Source of the DNA: Hymenopellis radicata
Taxonomy: Eukaryota > Basidiomycota > Agaricomycetes > Agaricales > Physalacriaceae
Direction: 5' to 3'
NCBI GenBank assembly: GCA_015501595.1
Contig: JADNRX010000093.1
Span: 1 to 64,000 of the forward strand
DNA: 64,000 bases
Shown: positions 54,208-64,000 of the stretch, piece after piece
How positions within the stretch are numbered: the first letter of the stretch is position 1
How the letters are laid out: each line of letters begins with the position of its first letter
The notes under the pieces: model-generated
Told to the model about the DNA's origin: nothing
What the model saw: the letters and a program-made list of their open reading frames with translations, nothing else
The model's database searches: none
Position numbers and translations under genes: made by a program

Positions 54208-54674
54208 TGTGCACCTAAGTCCGTACCTGATCACAAGAACTACAAGATCTTGGGATCACCACGATGATAAACACTCGAGAGAAGGAGACACTCAAGAAGT
54301 GAGAAACTGAGAAGAGTGAGAAGATCAGAACCCAAGAGAAAGCAGAAGAGTGCTGATATGGGGGATCTAGCTCAGAGATGTAACTAAGGAATACAGGCTG
54401 AGTACTGTAGCTTATATACAGTATGAAGCCTCCTATATGTCAGGGATAAATGAAGTGTATCATGGAGATAGATGAAATATCAACGTAAAGGAGACATATC
54501 ATGGAGATAGATGAAATGTCAAGGGAAAAGGAGAGATGTCAAGGAGATAAATGAAGTGTCAAGGGAAAGGAGATAAATGAAAAGGAATCTACATGATCAT
54601 CTGATGTGGATCTCTATGTGCAATCCTGCAGGGATTGATACCATTCCATGCACAGGGAGTGCATGAATGGTACA
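54208..54674 (-). repeat. LTR, right copy (5' LTR in element orientation)
   Basis: 467 bp, partner of 49960-50426. The primer-binding-site candidate lies immediately inside, at about 54190-54206. Confidence 0.9.
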
Positions 54675-55680
54675 GTGTCTTGTCAATCGCATCGCAGACA
54701 CCGTTGGGATCAATATTGGGTTATACGACAGTCTACATCCATATCATCCCGGCATCCCCGCAGCGACTTTCCACACCTTGACCAGTGTCGTATCCAACAC
54801 ATTCGGCAACGATGTACTCCTCTCAGGCGAGCAGCAGCGGCTTCTTCACCCACTGTTTAGGGCTTTGGTATTGGACTCCGAGCTGGATCTTAAATATCAT
54901 GCCTGGATGAATGATGCCGTGGCAGAAAACATTATTCGAACAATATTCCCGGACCCTTGTGATCTGCCTTCATTGGCCCCCTTGCTTTCCGACGTTCTGA
55001 AATCCACCACGCATCTGCAATGTTCCATACTTCTACCGCAGATTTATGAACGCCTCTGTCAAAGTCATTGGCTAGAAGTGATAGGTGCAGCACGCTTTGG
55101 ACAGAGGAGGTATGCTCCGATGCATCACGAGGAGACAGCATATTCTTTCCTTGCGGCGGCATTCATTGAAGGTCTGGATATCCTCAGATCGCTTAGCCTG
55201 CCCATTTACAGCCGGGTGTGGAGATATATCCAGATACCTTCGAACCTGCTGATCCTGTGTAAACTACTCGTCCTGTCCGATGTGGAACGTCAAGTGCAAT
55301 TGAAGAAACTAGCACCAGTGATCGACCGACGCGTGTGGGAGCCGTGCTTGGAGGAACTAGAGGCCTTCGTTGAATCACGAGCCGCTTGTGATCGATACGA
55401 ACATCATCGCTCTCGTTCACTCCATCCCTACTTGAACGATACACCACTGATCTATAAACCGTATGCTCAACTGCCTCAGGTAGTGATTGACTTGACCGCT
55501 TACATACGAAGGCATTCGGCGCCTGTATCGAGAGCTACCCATTCTAGGATTGAGGTATGTGTGATTTACTCGCGTAATAACATGACTGAACTCTTGTAGA
55601 TATTCTCGTGGCTTAGTGGAATGCTTCCTGGAACCTCGAAGGCAGTAGAACATGAGGATGAGAATCATGAGATGGCATGA
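54675..55680 (+). CDS. Unrecognised helical protein, 5' end replaced by the LTR
   Basis: A long open frame starts inside the LTR edge ('CLVNRIADTVGINIGLYDS') and continues 'TFHTLTSVVSNTFGNDVLLS', 'HAWMNDAVAENIIRTIFPD', 'LSLPIYSRVWRYIQIPSN', 'LVLSDVERQVQLKKLAPVID'. After an intron (about 55555-55599) it ends 'IFSWLSGMLPGTSKAVEH' and a Glu/Asp-rich tail, stop at 55680. It is mostly alpha-helical and Leu-rich, without a family I recognise. The native start is missing, so the gene was probably truncated by the retrotransposon or a later rearrangement. Confidence 0.55.
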
Positions 55681-56103
55681 TGAAGACCAGCATATTTCTT
55701 ACTTGCAACGCATTGTTACGTTGTCTCAATATACCGATTAATGCGCTCTCTAGTCAGGATTCCATGCTAGTCTGCCGGGACGCCCAGCTGCGGCCGCGGC
55801 GAAAACCGTGATCCTTACTATCACTTCAACGCCGCTGGGTCCCGAATTTTGCCAGCTGAACTTTCGTATACTAGACACTATCCTAACAGACTCCAACGAT
55901 AACCTTCAGCAGAACCACAGTCGCCTGTTATCACTCTCTGCCGCCCGACACCTTGCCCAGCTTCGTTGACACGAAAAGATGTGATATAGCGTTCAAGATG
56001 CAAATTAGTAGAGTCTACAGTGCGTATGTTCTTGACTACTCTAGGTTGACTGTGGCCATAGGCCTCTAGATATTATACATGTGCTACTCCCACATTCGTG
56101 CAG
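55681..56103. other. Intergenic between convergent genes
   Basis: No gene seen. The spacer contains the palindromic CTGCGGCCGCGG near 55790. Confidence 0.45.
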
Positions 56104-56836
56104 CTATACGGCTCGTAATGGCAACACCTCCTCACCTGCCTCTGACAAGAGGTCCACAACTAGCAATCCATGCTCCGTGGGCTGCATCGGCCTCGCCTTC
56201 GTAGCGAAAGCTCGTGCCGCTACTACACCATCACGGTAGACTTTATCCAGAGTTCTTTCATCTCTGCCGTAGCTGGCGTACAACTTGTACACCCTTTGTT
56301 CTGAGTCAGCCTTGGATATCAAGTCCCGCTGGTGAAAGTGGATCGACTGGAGGATCGGCGCAATGGAGTTCTGTATGCAGCCTTCGAGACGTTGATTCCA
56401 TTGGATTTCGGGCTCCAGAACAGTAACTCTAGCAATGCAAAATTGGTTAAAGGTCTTCCTGAAGTAACCTTCCTTTGTCAACTTACGTCTGGTTCGTATA
56501 CGGATCGACTTCTGAATAGCTACGACGGCTAGGAAGAACAAGGGTAAGCATAGGAGGCGTAATGTTATTGCTCACATACCAGATTCCATAGATGTCTTCC
56601 GCTAAGCGTCGCCTCCAATAGTGGGGGGGCAGCGGTGTTACAGTCCGGGCAAAGTGGCGTAGTGCAATGTCCCTACGCCCAGTTCTCTCCCAGTTCATGA
56701 AAGCTTGTCGATAATTTTCATATAGTATCTTCCATCTTTTTATGTCCTCCTGGTGACGAAGCTCTTCGTCCTGACGTCGAGCTTCTTCTTCCAGAGGGCG
56801 GGCAGACGAGTGAGGATGATGACTGCGGCGATTCAT
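56104..56836 (-). CDS. Unrecognised 207-residue protein
   Basis: Three exons (56836-56580, 56528-56487, 56428-56104) give 208 codons with the stop. It begins 'MNRRSHHPHSSARPLEEEAR' and continues as a charged helix/coiled coil ('RQDEELRHQEDIKRWKILYE', 'NYRQAFMNWERTGRRDIALR'). The second half reads 'ILQSIHFHQRDLISKADSEQ', 'LDKVYRDGVVAARAFATKAR', 'EHGLLVVDLLSEAGEEVLPL'. No signal peptide, membrane segment or known domain. Clean splicing and codon structure support a real gene. Confidence 0.6.
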
Positions 56837-58390
56837 AGCTACAATAGCAAGTTGGGGAAAGGAAAAGATTTAGACAGCTTTTGTCCCTCATCATCTATAT
56901 ATTCATACCCGCCAGCACGAACAATAACCGTCTGATGTTGGACTGTTGTCCTCCATTGAACAACAAGATCAAAGGAGTCCTCCACCGACAACAATTTCTT
57001 TTGTCTACTGCTCGCCCTACACGTAACTCTACAACATGCAGCCGGTCGGCTCCTCCTGGCCTAGAGCAGCACGTATCCGCGTTCATCTCAAGGAAGTTGA
57101 TCGTCTCGAGAAGCTGGCAGCGTCTAGTCAAGATCAGTCAAGCATTCGGCTTGATTGACATGCTAGGCAAGTATCTAACATGCGCACAGAATGTTAGAAT
57201 GAGATTAGCGGGGCAACGAGATCAAAAGCACCCTGCTCAGTCTCTTTTATATCTCCTCGAGAACATGGAATGTTCTGTGGCTGTGTGGAAGAAGCCGATA
57301 GCGATCGGTCCGTCGGCCGATTTCGGAGACGCGCCTTGACCAGCAACCACCATGATCTGGACGCGAAAGCGCGCCGCAGCCAGTGTTGAGGAGTCGACGA
57401 CGATGACGAACGAGGCGCCACACCTGGTTGCCCTCGCCCGACGCCCATCCGACTACCTGCCGCAGACGTCCAGCCCTTACTCCTCAGTCCCGGCGTTTTT
57501 CCAAAGTAACACGGCGCTAGACGACTGCGTAGTCGCAGAGGGACACATGAGATCATATCGCAGCAATATAACAGGCATTTCGTGACTTGGAGAGAGACAA
57601 AGAGGTGGCGGTGGAGGGAGTCAGGCCCCGAACGCCTTCACAGAAACGCTCTCAGACGTTATGCTGTTCCCGCACCGCCGTATCAGCGGCGTCGCCAGTG
57701 CCTCTTCGTCTTGGGCGTGTGGTCAACTTTCATCCACGGCTATCCCTCAGCTGGGAGCATGATGATTCTAGCTGGCCGTCCACTCTTGCCATCCGATTAG
57801 CGCGTGGCCCTCCGACGCTTCAGATTTCACGAAATGTGATCAGGCGTTTGCTTTAAGTGTTGGTCCCCGCTTCCTTGCTAGGACAGCAAGCCGTCATCGC
57901 TGATGGTAAGTAACCTTGAAGTTGTTTTTCTACATGGAAATTCATGCCGAAACCTAGGAAACTTGCTTTGGTCCTCTACGACGCATACAACGACACCTGC
58001 TTCCGCGTTTAGTGTATGAAGCTGGGAGTCGCGATCAACTTGGTGATGGACGGAGGACGAGGTGATGGCGACGATTGAAGAAGAAGCAAGTGGGTCGGGT
58101 GACGTGTTCTTTCTCTTCTACTTCGACGATAAAGAAAAGCGTGTTGACGATGCCCGAATCTGTAATGGAACCATTTATCAATCCGTTGACGGACGCGCGA
58201 CAATGGAGGATTACGCCACATTGTCTGACGACTAGAGCGGCGCCTGCACGAGCGCGTCAACTTTAGGTCACAATTCATCTTCAAAAACTGTTGTGATAGC
58301 GGATGGCGTATCGGCGTTTCCATGTACGGCTGGGATGCGCACGCGTCTAGCAGCGAAGTAGCGGGTCGGGCACGCAAGCAGGCAGACGCG
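56837..58390. other. 1.5 kb without a supported gene
   Basis: Short frames only. One plus-strand frame near 57587-57856 contains 'VVNFHPRLSLSWEHDDSSW', faintly like fungal DUF6699 proteins, but it is too weak to call. Confidence 0.35.
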
Positions 58391-58649
58391 TACTGTACTC
58401 TTTCGACCGCTTCTTCACATAACGTGTCACGGACCCTCGTGAAGTGAAGATCTAGATGTAGCATAATGCATCACAGCTTGGATTTTAAGGCACGCAAGGC
58501 CAAAAATGGAAATTTTCGCCGCCCACCTAACAGCGGGCAGTCCTAATAAGGAAATTTGCGTACATTTCAACCCTAGTGAAGATCTTCACGGGTGAAGATG
58601 TAGCATAACGCGTCACACCCCGTGAAGATCCGGTCGAAAGAGTACAGTA
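58391..58649. mobile_element. Small TA-flanked MITE, about 259 bp
   Basis: Inverted repeat TACTGTACTCTTTCGACCG at 58391-58409 with its exact reverse complement at 58631-58649. The outer TA on each side could be the target duplication, as in Tc1/mariner MITEs. Internal GTGAAGATC/GATCTTCAC repeats occur near both ends. Non-coding. Confidence 0.6.
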
Positions 58650-58821
58650 TATATACTTGGATTTAGGACAAGTGGAAGACGGATACGATGTCCAACGAGC
58701 TTTGTTAGATGACTAGGATAACGTGACACTCATTATGAGGAACAAAGGAAGCAAATTGAACGAACATTGAACGAACAATAACCGAGCACGTGGCCAATCC
58801 TCAGCTTGCCTTTATTCCATC

Positions 58822-60345
58822 ATGAACACGACAGTCCTAGCCAAGTAGGCAAATTCCTTAGTATATTTGACCCTCTTCTGACAGCTCTTGACTAGGAAAC
58901 ACAGGGACTGTCCGATATCTCGTCTTCCCTTTGATACTCTTGTCGACATCTTCGACATCGCGACGTACAGGCCGCTACATCCCAACAGCCTTGAGCCTTC
59001 GACATCCCCACCATGGCTTCTCTCCCACGTGTGTTCTTCCTGGCGTAAAGTGGTGCTATCCGCTCCTGTCCTTTGGTCCACCATCGTCATCACCTCCCCT
59101 TTACCCCAACGCGCTCCAGAAATCCTGGCAGAATATCTGCGGCGATCTAAGCGTCACCGCCTCAGAGTAGCGGTCGCTTCCACACGGTACTTCAAGCGCG
59201 GTGAACATGAGTTCAGTTGTGATGACTCTGACGTCCCCGAGAGACTCGTACGCCAACTCGCCCAGGAGTCGTACCGATGGCGCATTGTTCACTTGGAAAT
59301 GCACGTCCTCATGTTCGAAGAGTTATCTGTGGCCCTTGAAGTGAGGAAACTTGGGATGCTGGAGGAATGTTACGTGGTGGAGCGCGTACTGTATGGGAAT
59401 TCAGCACAAAAGCCTCAAGTGGCAGAGGTTACAGCTCTGCTCCTGCAGGCTCCACACCTTCGAAAGGCGGATTCTCGTGATATAGAGCTGCTGGAACTGC
59501 CTAGTGGCGGAGGGCAGCTTACACACTTGGCCTGTAATCTCTGCTGGCTAAAAAACGTTCCGGTTCTCTCGCGCTTCGCGAGCGTTACGGAGTTGCATCT
59601 TGGTTATCCAGCTGTCAGAGGTGATGCATCTCCTTACGACAACCCACATATAATTCCCCATGTGCTATCAAATCTCCGCCATCTCTCCGTTGAAGAACCA
59701 AGTATCCTGGGCCTTTTAACTACCCCCGCGCTCCTATCCCTTGCTGTGCGCGAGCACGCTCATTACTATTCCGGGGACCAGTCAGGCTGCTGTTCAACAT
59801 ACACCGTTGATTTCCTTGTCCGCTCCTCATGTACACTGGAAGTTCTATCCCTCCTCGACGCCGAAATTCTTCTTCACTTCGACTTGGATCTATTCCCCGT
59901 ACGACGCGTCAGGCGCCTTCTGTTTCCTATCAAAGACGAGGATTTGACGAGGCGCATCATCAAAAGGCTGCAGGGCTCAGTCTTACCTGAGCTGCGAACG
60001 ATTACGCTGATGATTTACACCGTGGAGTCGGAGTCAGATTCGGATTCGGATGCGGACGATGAGAAGACGGTTGACGAGCAGGTGTTGGAGAAGCTTGAAG
60101 GGACTGTGCCTTACAAGAGGTTGGGTCACGACCTGGTCGATATGCTGGAGGACCGCTTTCATAAGGGGACGTTGAAGAGAGTGAGGCTGTATGCTGGCGA
60201 GAAGGTGTCGCGGAGCCTGATGGGTATGGGTTTGAGGCTGCTGCAAAAGGCGGGCGTAGACGTTCATAGGGATACAGAGAATGGTCATGAAGATACGTGC
60301 AAATGGTGGAAGGGCCCGCATTGGTTCCTTGTTGTAGATGATTAA
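58822..60345 (+). CDS. F-box/LRR protein
   Basis: A 23-nt first exon (58822-58844, 'MNTTVLA') and one long exon (58896-60345), joined across a 51-nt intron, give 491 codons with the stop. The F-box is near the N-terminus: 'CPISRLPFDTLVDIFDIATY', then 'LSHVCSSWRKVVLSAPVLWS'. It is of the 'SWR..ALSAPxLWS' type that dominates in mushrooms. The body is LRR-like ('APHLRKADSRDIELLELPSG', 'VLSRFASVTELHLGYP', 'VLSNLRHLSVEEP', 'LLTTPALLSLAVREHA'). An acidic insert 'ESESDSDSDADDEKT' lies near residue 375. The likely role is substrate receptor of an SCF ubiquitin ligase. It has no membrane segment, unlike the other F-box genes here. Confidence 0.85.
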
Positions 60346-60984
60346 CGAAAGGTTGTGTCAGCACAGCCACAATAGCTCTTGCCTCCTACCATCACCATGA
60401 TCAACACCTTTTTGCAAAGCTAACTTGACCAGACGACTTACTTTCGTGTCTACGTGTCCCGGACAAGGGCATCTCTACCGCATATTCCCGTCTTGACGCC
60501 TCTGGGACGCGAGACGATCTTCTACTTCATTTTTCTAAAGACGGACGGACATATCCACATGCCAAGGACGGAAAAGACCTCATACTCGTAGGCGTCTCCA
60601 TTACGTCGATGCCGCCGAGGGTAACGGTTTGGTAGCCAGGTCAATCGTACAAAATCCTATCAGACGACATATAGAAAACTATACGGTCACGTGAATTTTC
60701 GGTCGGTTTGCGTTCTTCCTTCCCTACCCGTTTTGTTCAAACCTCATTCAGTAAGTATTACAGTCAGCCGCTACACCTTCTTGACTGCTGTAGGATCGTT
60801 CCTTTAATGCCAGCTGCACCTTTCATCCCGTCCACGAAACCTCACCGCCGTTAGCGCTGTAGTCGGGACGAAGCATACAGGACTACACATGGATGGATGG
60901 ATGGCATCACAGTTACCCACCACAGCTGTGCCATTTAGAAGGGGACACGTACGAGGCCGCGATACAGCCTGACTGCGCGGTTGT
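60346..60984. other. Intergenic between two F-box genes
   Basis: No gene. A short GGATGGATGGATGG run lies near 60893. Confidence 0.45.
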
Positions 60985-62334
60985 ATGCCATGGGAGGAGG
61001 TCTGCGGAGCCTTACCATGCAGTGTTCGTTGGTTTCTGAATGCCGTGCTAGTACATCCGGTCTCGGAATCTCAATGCCTTTCTTTTGATGCCGCGGAGGG
61101 TGTGCCCCGCGTGACCCGAATATCCAAAATGTCGCTTATAAACAAGGTTGTCGACGGTGCCTCTCAGTCTATTAACATCATGGCTTTCAACACGATTCTC
61201 AGTATCTTACCCAAGCTCACCCGCCCCCGCCGCGCGCATGCTGTCAGCGGCCCATTTGGGTTGCTGCCGCCTGAGCTTCTCGATTTGATTATGTCCCACC
61301 TCGCGGACAATAGAGCTGCCCTTCTAGCGTGTGCGCTCGTCCATCCCGAATGGACCCGTGTCAGTCGTTACCATCTCTCGTCTATCACGCTCGCCGTCTC
61401 CTCCCCATTTCGTGCCAAGGAGTACACCAAACTCTTGCGCTCGTCGCGTGAGACACTCTCCCCATACATTACCGGCATAACACTTGTTGGCGACGTACCC
61501 TCCTACATGGTTGGCGGTGGTCGTAAATTGCCCCGTTTGGCCCGTCTGCAGTCTTATAGCAAACTGCTGCAGGTCCTACAAGCCAAGGGTATTACGCTTC
61601 GCTCGGCAACGGCAGAAAACGATTCATGTGTCGTCGGAATCCTCGCGCATTATTTCCCAGATCTCACCGACATCAAAGTGAGCTGCGCATCATGTCAGGA
61701 TATTGCGAGCTTCATGCGCGCACTCTCTGCATCTTTCCCACACCTGGCCGGGCTCTACATCGAGCTTGGTGCGGATGGAACAGACTTGCCGGACGCACCG
61801 CTATATGAGTTGGACGATCTCAGACTGTCTCTACCGTGTTTACGCACCCTGCGAGTGGTCGGGTGGAATAATACTCTCATCTGGTGGTTAGGAAATAACA
61901 TCGTCGGGACTTTGGAGCGACTGGAGCTGAGGAGCAGGTGTGTGCGATCGACGTGTCGCATGCAGTGGGCGAGCGTGTTGATTCAAGGGAACAAGGCGAC
62001 CTTGAGGGATGTGAGGATGGAGTTTATTAAGCGGGATGGTGAGTCTCGTCGTTTCTATATTCTTGTGGCGAAATGCTTATAGTCCGCGCGCTTAGTGACA
62101 TTCGATTTATCGGGTTTAGTGTGCCTGCAGAATCTCGAGGTGACGAGTGGGATTGGCGATACGGCGCTAGCGTTGTATGGGTGGAAGCTGCCGAGATCGT
62201 TGAAGAGGATATATCTACGGGATGTGGTCCGTATGTTTGTTGGACATTGTGGCATGGGGTGTGCGGGCGATATGAGGGAGGCTGGGGAGATTATTTGGGA
62301 GGGGGAAATACTACAGAAGGTGATTGGAATGTAA
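60985..62334 (+). CDS. F-box protein of the membrane-anchored paralog group
   Basis: Two exons (60985-62038, 62096-62334) give 431 codons with the stop. 'MSLINKVVDGASQSINIMAF' (a second possible start at 61129) leads to the F-box: 'FGLLPPELLDLIMSHLADNR', then 'CALVHPEWTRVSRYHL'. LRR-like repeats follow: 'VLQAKGITLRSATAENDS', 'HYFPDLTDIKVSC', 'LRVVGWNNTLIWWLGNNI', 'GNKATLRDVRMEF', 'VCLQNLEVTSGIGDTALALY'. Order and motifs match the genes at 15282, 46553 and 47879. Its N-terminal hydrophobic segment is weaker, so membrane attachment is doubtful here. SCF-substrate receptor by family. Confidence 0.8.
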
Positions 62335-62429
62335 CCTCCACCGTGTATCATTCCGTACTTTCAATGACACGGTTTTTTTGGATTCAAATAGATAGCTGGT
62401 ATATAAAATGGACTCTTTGATGGCACGAT

Positions 62430-62742
62430 CCTCGATCGCCGCTTGATTGCAAACCACTACCATCCCGTCACCTTCCTCATTCTGTCCCCTCGCCCGCCAC
62501 CCTTCAGCCAGCATAACATGGCTTTGGAAACCACCGGATGGCGGATCAATAACCCAGCTATTGAATATCGTACTTGTCGAAAACAACACGCACGGACAAA
62601 AGTGCCACTCTAGTCTCTTCAAATTTGGGATCTGGTCCAGGTCGTTGAGGAGAGTCTCGCATGATGGGCTCTCGTACCGCAGTGAAACAGACATAACTGC
62701 CGAAGACGGTGGGTCGAAAGCTGTGCCCTCCTTCTCTTTCAT
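62430..62742 (-). CDS. Possible fragment of another F-box/LRR gene
   Basis: The minus strand from ATG 62742 reads 'YESPSCETLLNDLDQIPNLK' and 'RLEWHFCPCVLFSTSTIFNS', with LRR-like spacing and a Gly/Asp-rich tail. It has no F-box and no confident upstream exon. It may be a remnant. The rest of 62335-63136 shows nothing else. Confidence 0.3.
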
Positions 62743-63136
62743 TCTAACGAGTATCCTGCAGCCCGCAGATTCCTAGAACTCGCGCTCATTATGCCATCCA
62801 TTACCAACACAAGCGTACCCGCTGGTTGAACGTTCTCCTTTACAAGGCCCGCCCGAAACTTCGGTCTCTCCAGAGCACATCACCTCCAAACCACGTTTGC
62901 CTTGGCGGACTCCAGCACCCAGACGCCTTAGTTTATGTACAGGATTCCAGAAGATTACTGTCATTGGTTTATACCCCACTGACCGCTTCATTAAGAGGCT
63001 TTTTAGCGAATCGAGAAGAGGCGTTCTTCCTATGTTCACGTAACGCCAGGTCAGAAGACCCTAAAGGAGTTCTCAGGATGAAGCCGCGTGTTGACTAGCG
63101 ACAACCACCATCATCCTCATCCAGTCCTTTTCAACC

Positions 63137-63986
63137 ATGGACGCAGCATCCAATAATCCACAGCAACCCATTCCAGCTACTTTCGATGTGTCTGATGAGG
63201 CCGATCTCTCTCGTCATCCAGACATCAGACAATGCCCATCTCTTCATCTCAAAAGCCCTCCTCATATTCAACTCGGAATTCTTTCGCAATGCGCTGTCAG
63301 ACAGCCTACCCGCAGAGTCCTACCAAAACCTGCCTCTTCTCCCCGTCGAAGAGAATGCTCGCACCATGGTTGCCGTCATGCAGCTCTGCTACCCGATCCA
63401 TATTTCTCCGGCCGAGACGCTCATAGCTGCCGTGCCCGTTATGCAGGCGCTGCGAAAGTACATCATGGACAAGGCAGAACGTCGCTTGCTCGACGTCGTG
63501 CAGGCGGACCTTTTGAAGAAGTATCCACTTCGATGGTTTGCGATTGCGCGCTCTTACGGGTGCGACGACCTTGCCCGGCGGGCGGCAAAGCAGACTCTGC
63601 GCGTCCCGCTCTCCGAGTGGGAAGAGGCCGAAGAGCTCAGGCTCATCAATGGCCTCGATCATCACCGTTTAGTCGACTATTTCAAGCGCTCTGGCCAGGC
63701 CGCTCCCCGAGCAGTCTCTGGGTTCGAAATAGGTCCTATCCATGTCCCACCAAATGAAACGGTTTGCTCTGGTTACGTTATTTTCCAAGAATGCAAAGTT
63801 TGTAAAGGTCGTCTTTCCGCAATGAACACGGTGGGCGCACCAACTGCCTGGGGTCATCCTTGGGTGCACGATTACCTGCAGCAGTCGCAGAGAGTATATA
63901 CAACTATCACCACTTTCGTACCCACTCACAGCGCGCACACTCACACTGGGGGGTGCACACCCATAGTGGTCCCTGTGAACACATGA
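63137..63986 (+). CDS. BTB/POZ domain protein, with a probable single-base shift near its start
   Basis: The expected N-terminus 'MDAASNNPQQPIPATFDVSD' begins at 63137, but the BTB core 'LVIQTSDNAHLFISKALLIF' is one frame over. The change falls in GATCTCTCTCGTC near 63205. From there the frame is open: 'NSEFFRNALSDSLPAESYQN', 'LPLLPVEENARTMVAVMQLC', 'AERRLLDVVQADLLKKYPL', 'WFAIARSYGCDDLARRAAKQ', to a stop at 63984. An in-frame ATG at 63186 would give a protein lacking the conserved lead-in. BTB domains dimerise and often link Cul3 ligases; this fungal family ('P..VFRDML..P' type) is uncharacterised. The C-terminal 30 residues look poorly conserved and could be intronic read-through. Confidence 0.75.
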
Positions 63987-64000
63987 AAAGAATTACCAAA

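Larger units (their letters stand above)
49960..54674 (-). mobile_element. LTR retrotransposon with Gag and protease only (4.7 kb)
   Basis: Two 467-bp LTRs (49960-50426 and 54208-54674) begin TGTGCACC and end GGTACA on the plus strand (TGTACC...GGTGCACA in element orientation). Next to the right LTR, on the minus strand, is TGGAGCCCACCGCGAG, a TGG-start primer-binding-site candidate. Next to the left LTR is the purine tract GGTTGGGGGGAGA. The coding part is gag plus protease; no reverse transcriptase, RNase H or integrase is seen, and 50982-51520 is non-coding. The flanks show no 5-bp duplication (GGAAG left, GTGTC right), and different host genes abut each side, so recombination or deletion followed insertion. 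Confidence 0.85.

Noticed and set aside
49960..54674. Full-length Ty3-type retrotransposon
   Set aside because: No reverse transcriptase, RNase H or integrase motif was found between the LTRs on either strand.
57194..57856. Possible small gene with 'HPRLSLSW' resembling DUF6699
   Set aside because: One short phrase only; no consistent exon set or start.
62773..63098. Frames on both strands between the F-box and BTB genes
   Set aside because: Neither strand shows a domain or clean splice signals; likely intergenic.

Overview
The window is nuclear DNA of a filamentous basidiomycete, most likely an Agaricomycete. Genes are dense and carry many GT-AG introns of about 45-60 nt. The recognisable genes are typical of the group: a class I hydrophobin, a Stealth-family phosphotransferase resembling the basidiomycete xylosylphosphotransferase, membrane-anchored F-box paralogs, a small beta-trefoil protein, and the fungal families CmcJ/NvfI and DUF6589. 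No CRISPR, operon or bacterial features were seen. Gene models were spliced by hand from frame continuity and splice signals. Most close to exact multiples of three, and the ones that do not are flagged.

Layout. 0-4.1 kb: the 5' end of an aldehyde dehydrogenase (-) and an 8-exon Stealth gene (+). 5.05-6.53 kb: a hAT-like non-autonomous transposon. 6.7-8.0 kb: a 7-exon short-chain dehydrogenase (-). 10.0-11.9 kb: a mitochondrial MRS2-type magnesium channel (-). 12.6-13.4 kb: a small nucleotidyltransferase-like protein (+). 15.3-16.6 kb: an F-box protein with a membrane segment (-). 17.4-27.8 kb: a large inverted duplication, each arm holding a SWC5/BCNT gene and a divergently transcribed F-box-like gene, around a centre with a hydrophobin (+) and a MYND zinc-finger gene (-). 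28.2-30.7 kb: a divergent pair of beta-trefoil genes, one broken. 31.25 kb: an intron-containing tRNA-Glu(CTC).

31.4-55 kb is a nest of mobile elements inside host genes. A CmcJ/NvfI gene (-) is split in an intron by an element of about 8.1 kb with TA flanks. That element was itself hit by a 5.9 kb element with 264-bp terminal inverted repeats that look identical and a 9-bp target duplication. The inner element carries a DUF6589 gene and a RecQ-type helicase gene converging on each other. Next, an F-box gene is split by a 5.3 kb element; removing it together with one copy of a 2-bp duplication restores the reading frame. A sister F-box gene beside it is intact. At 49.96-54.67 kb lies an LTR retrotransposon (-) with Gag and protease but no reverse transcriptase. 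It has a hAT MITE inside it and host gene fragments at both edges.

54.7-64 kb returns to host genes: two unrecognised genes, a small TA-flanked MITE, two F-box genes (one with the membrane-anchored architecture) and a BTB/POZ gene.

The best candidate for an undescribed system is the RecQ + DUF6589 element. Its repeats and target duplication point to recent movement, and DUF6589 is a plausible transposase. A secondary theme is single-nucleotide frameshifts, mostly in short homopolymers, in otherwise well-conserved genes. These are either young decay or consensus errors in the assembly.
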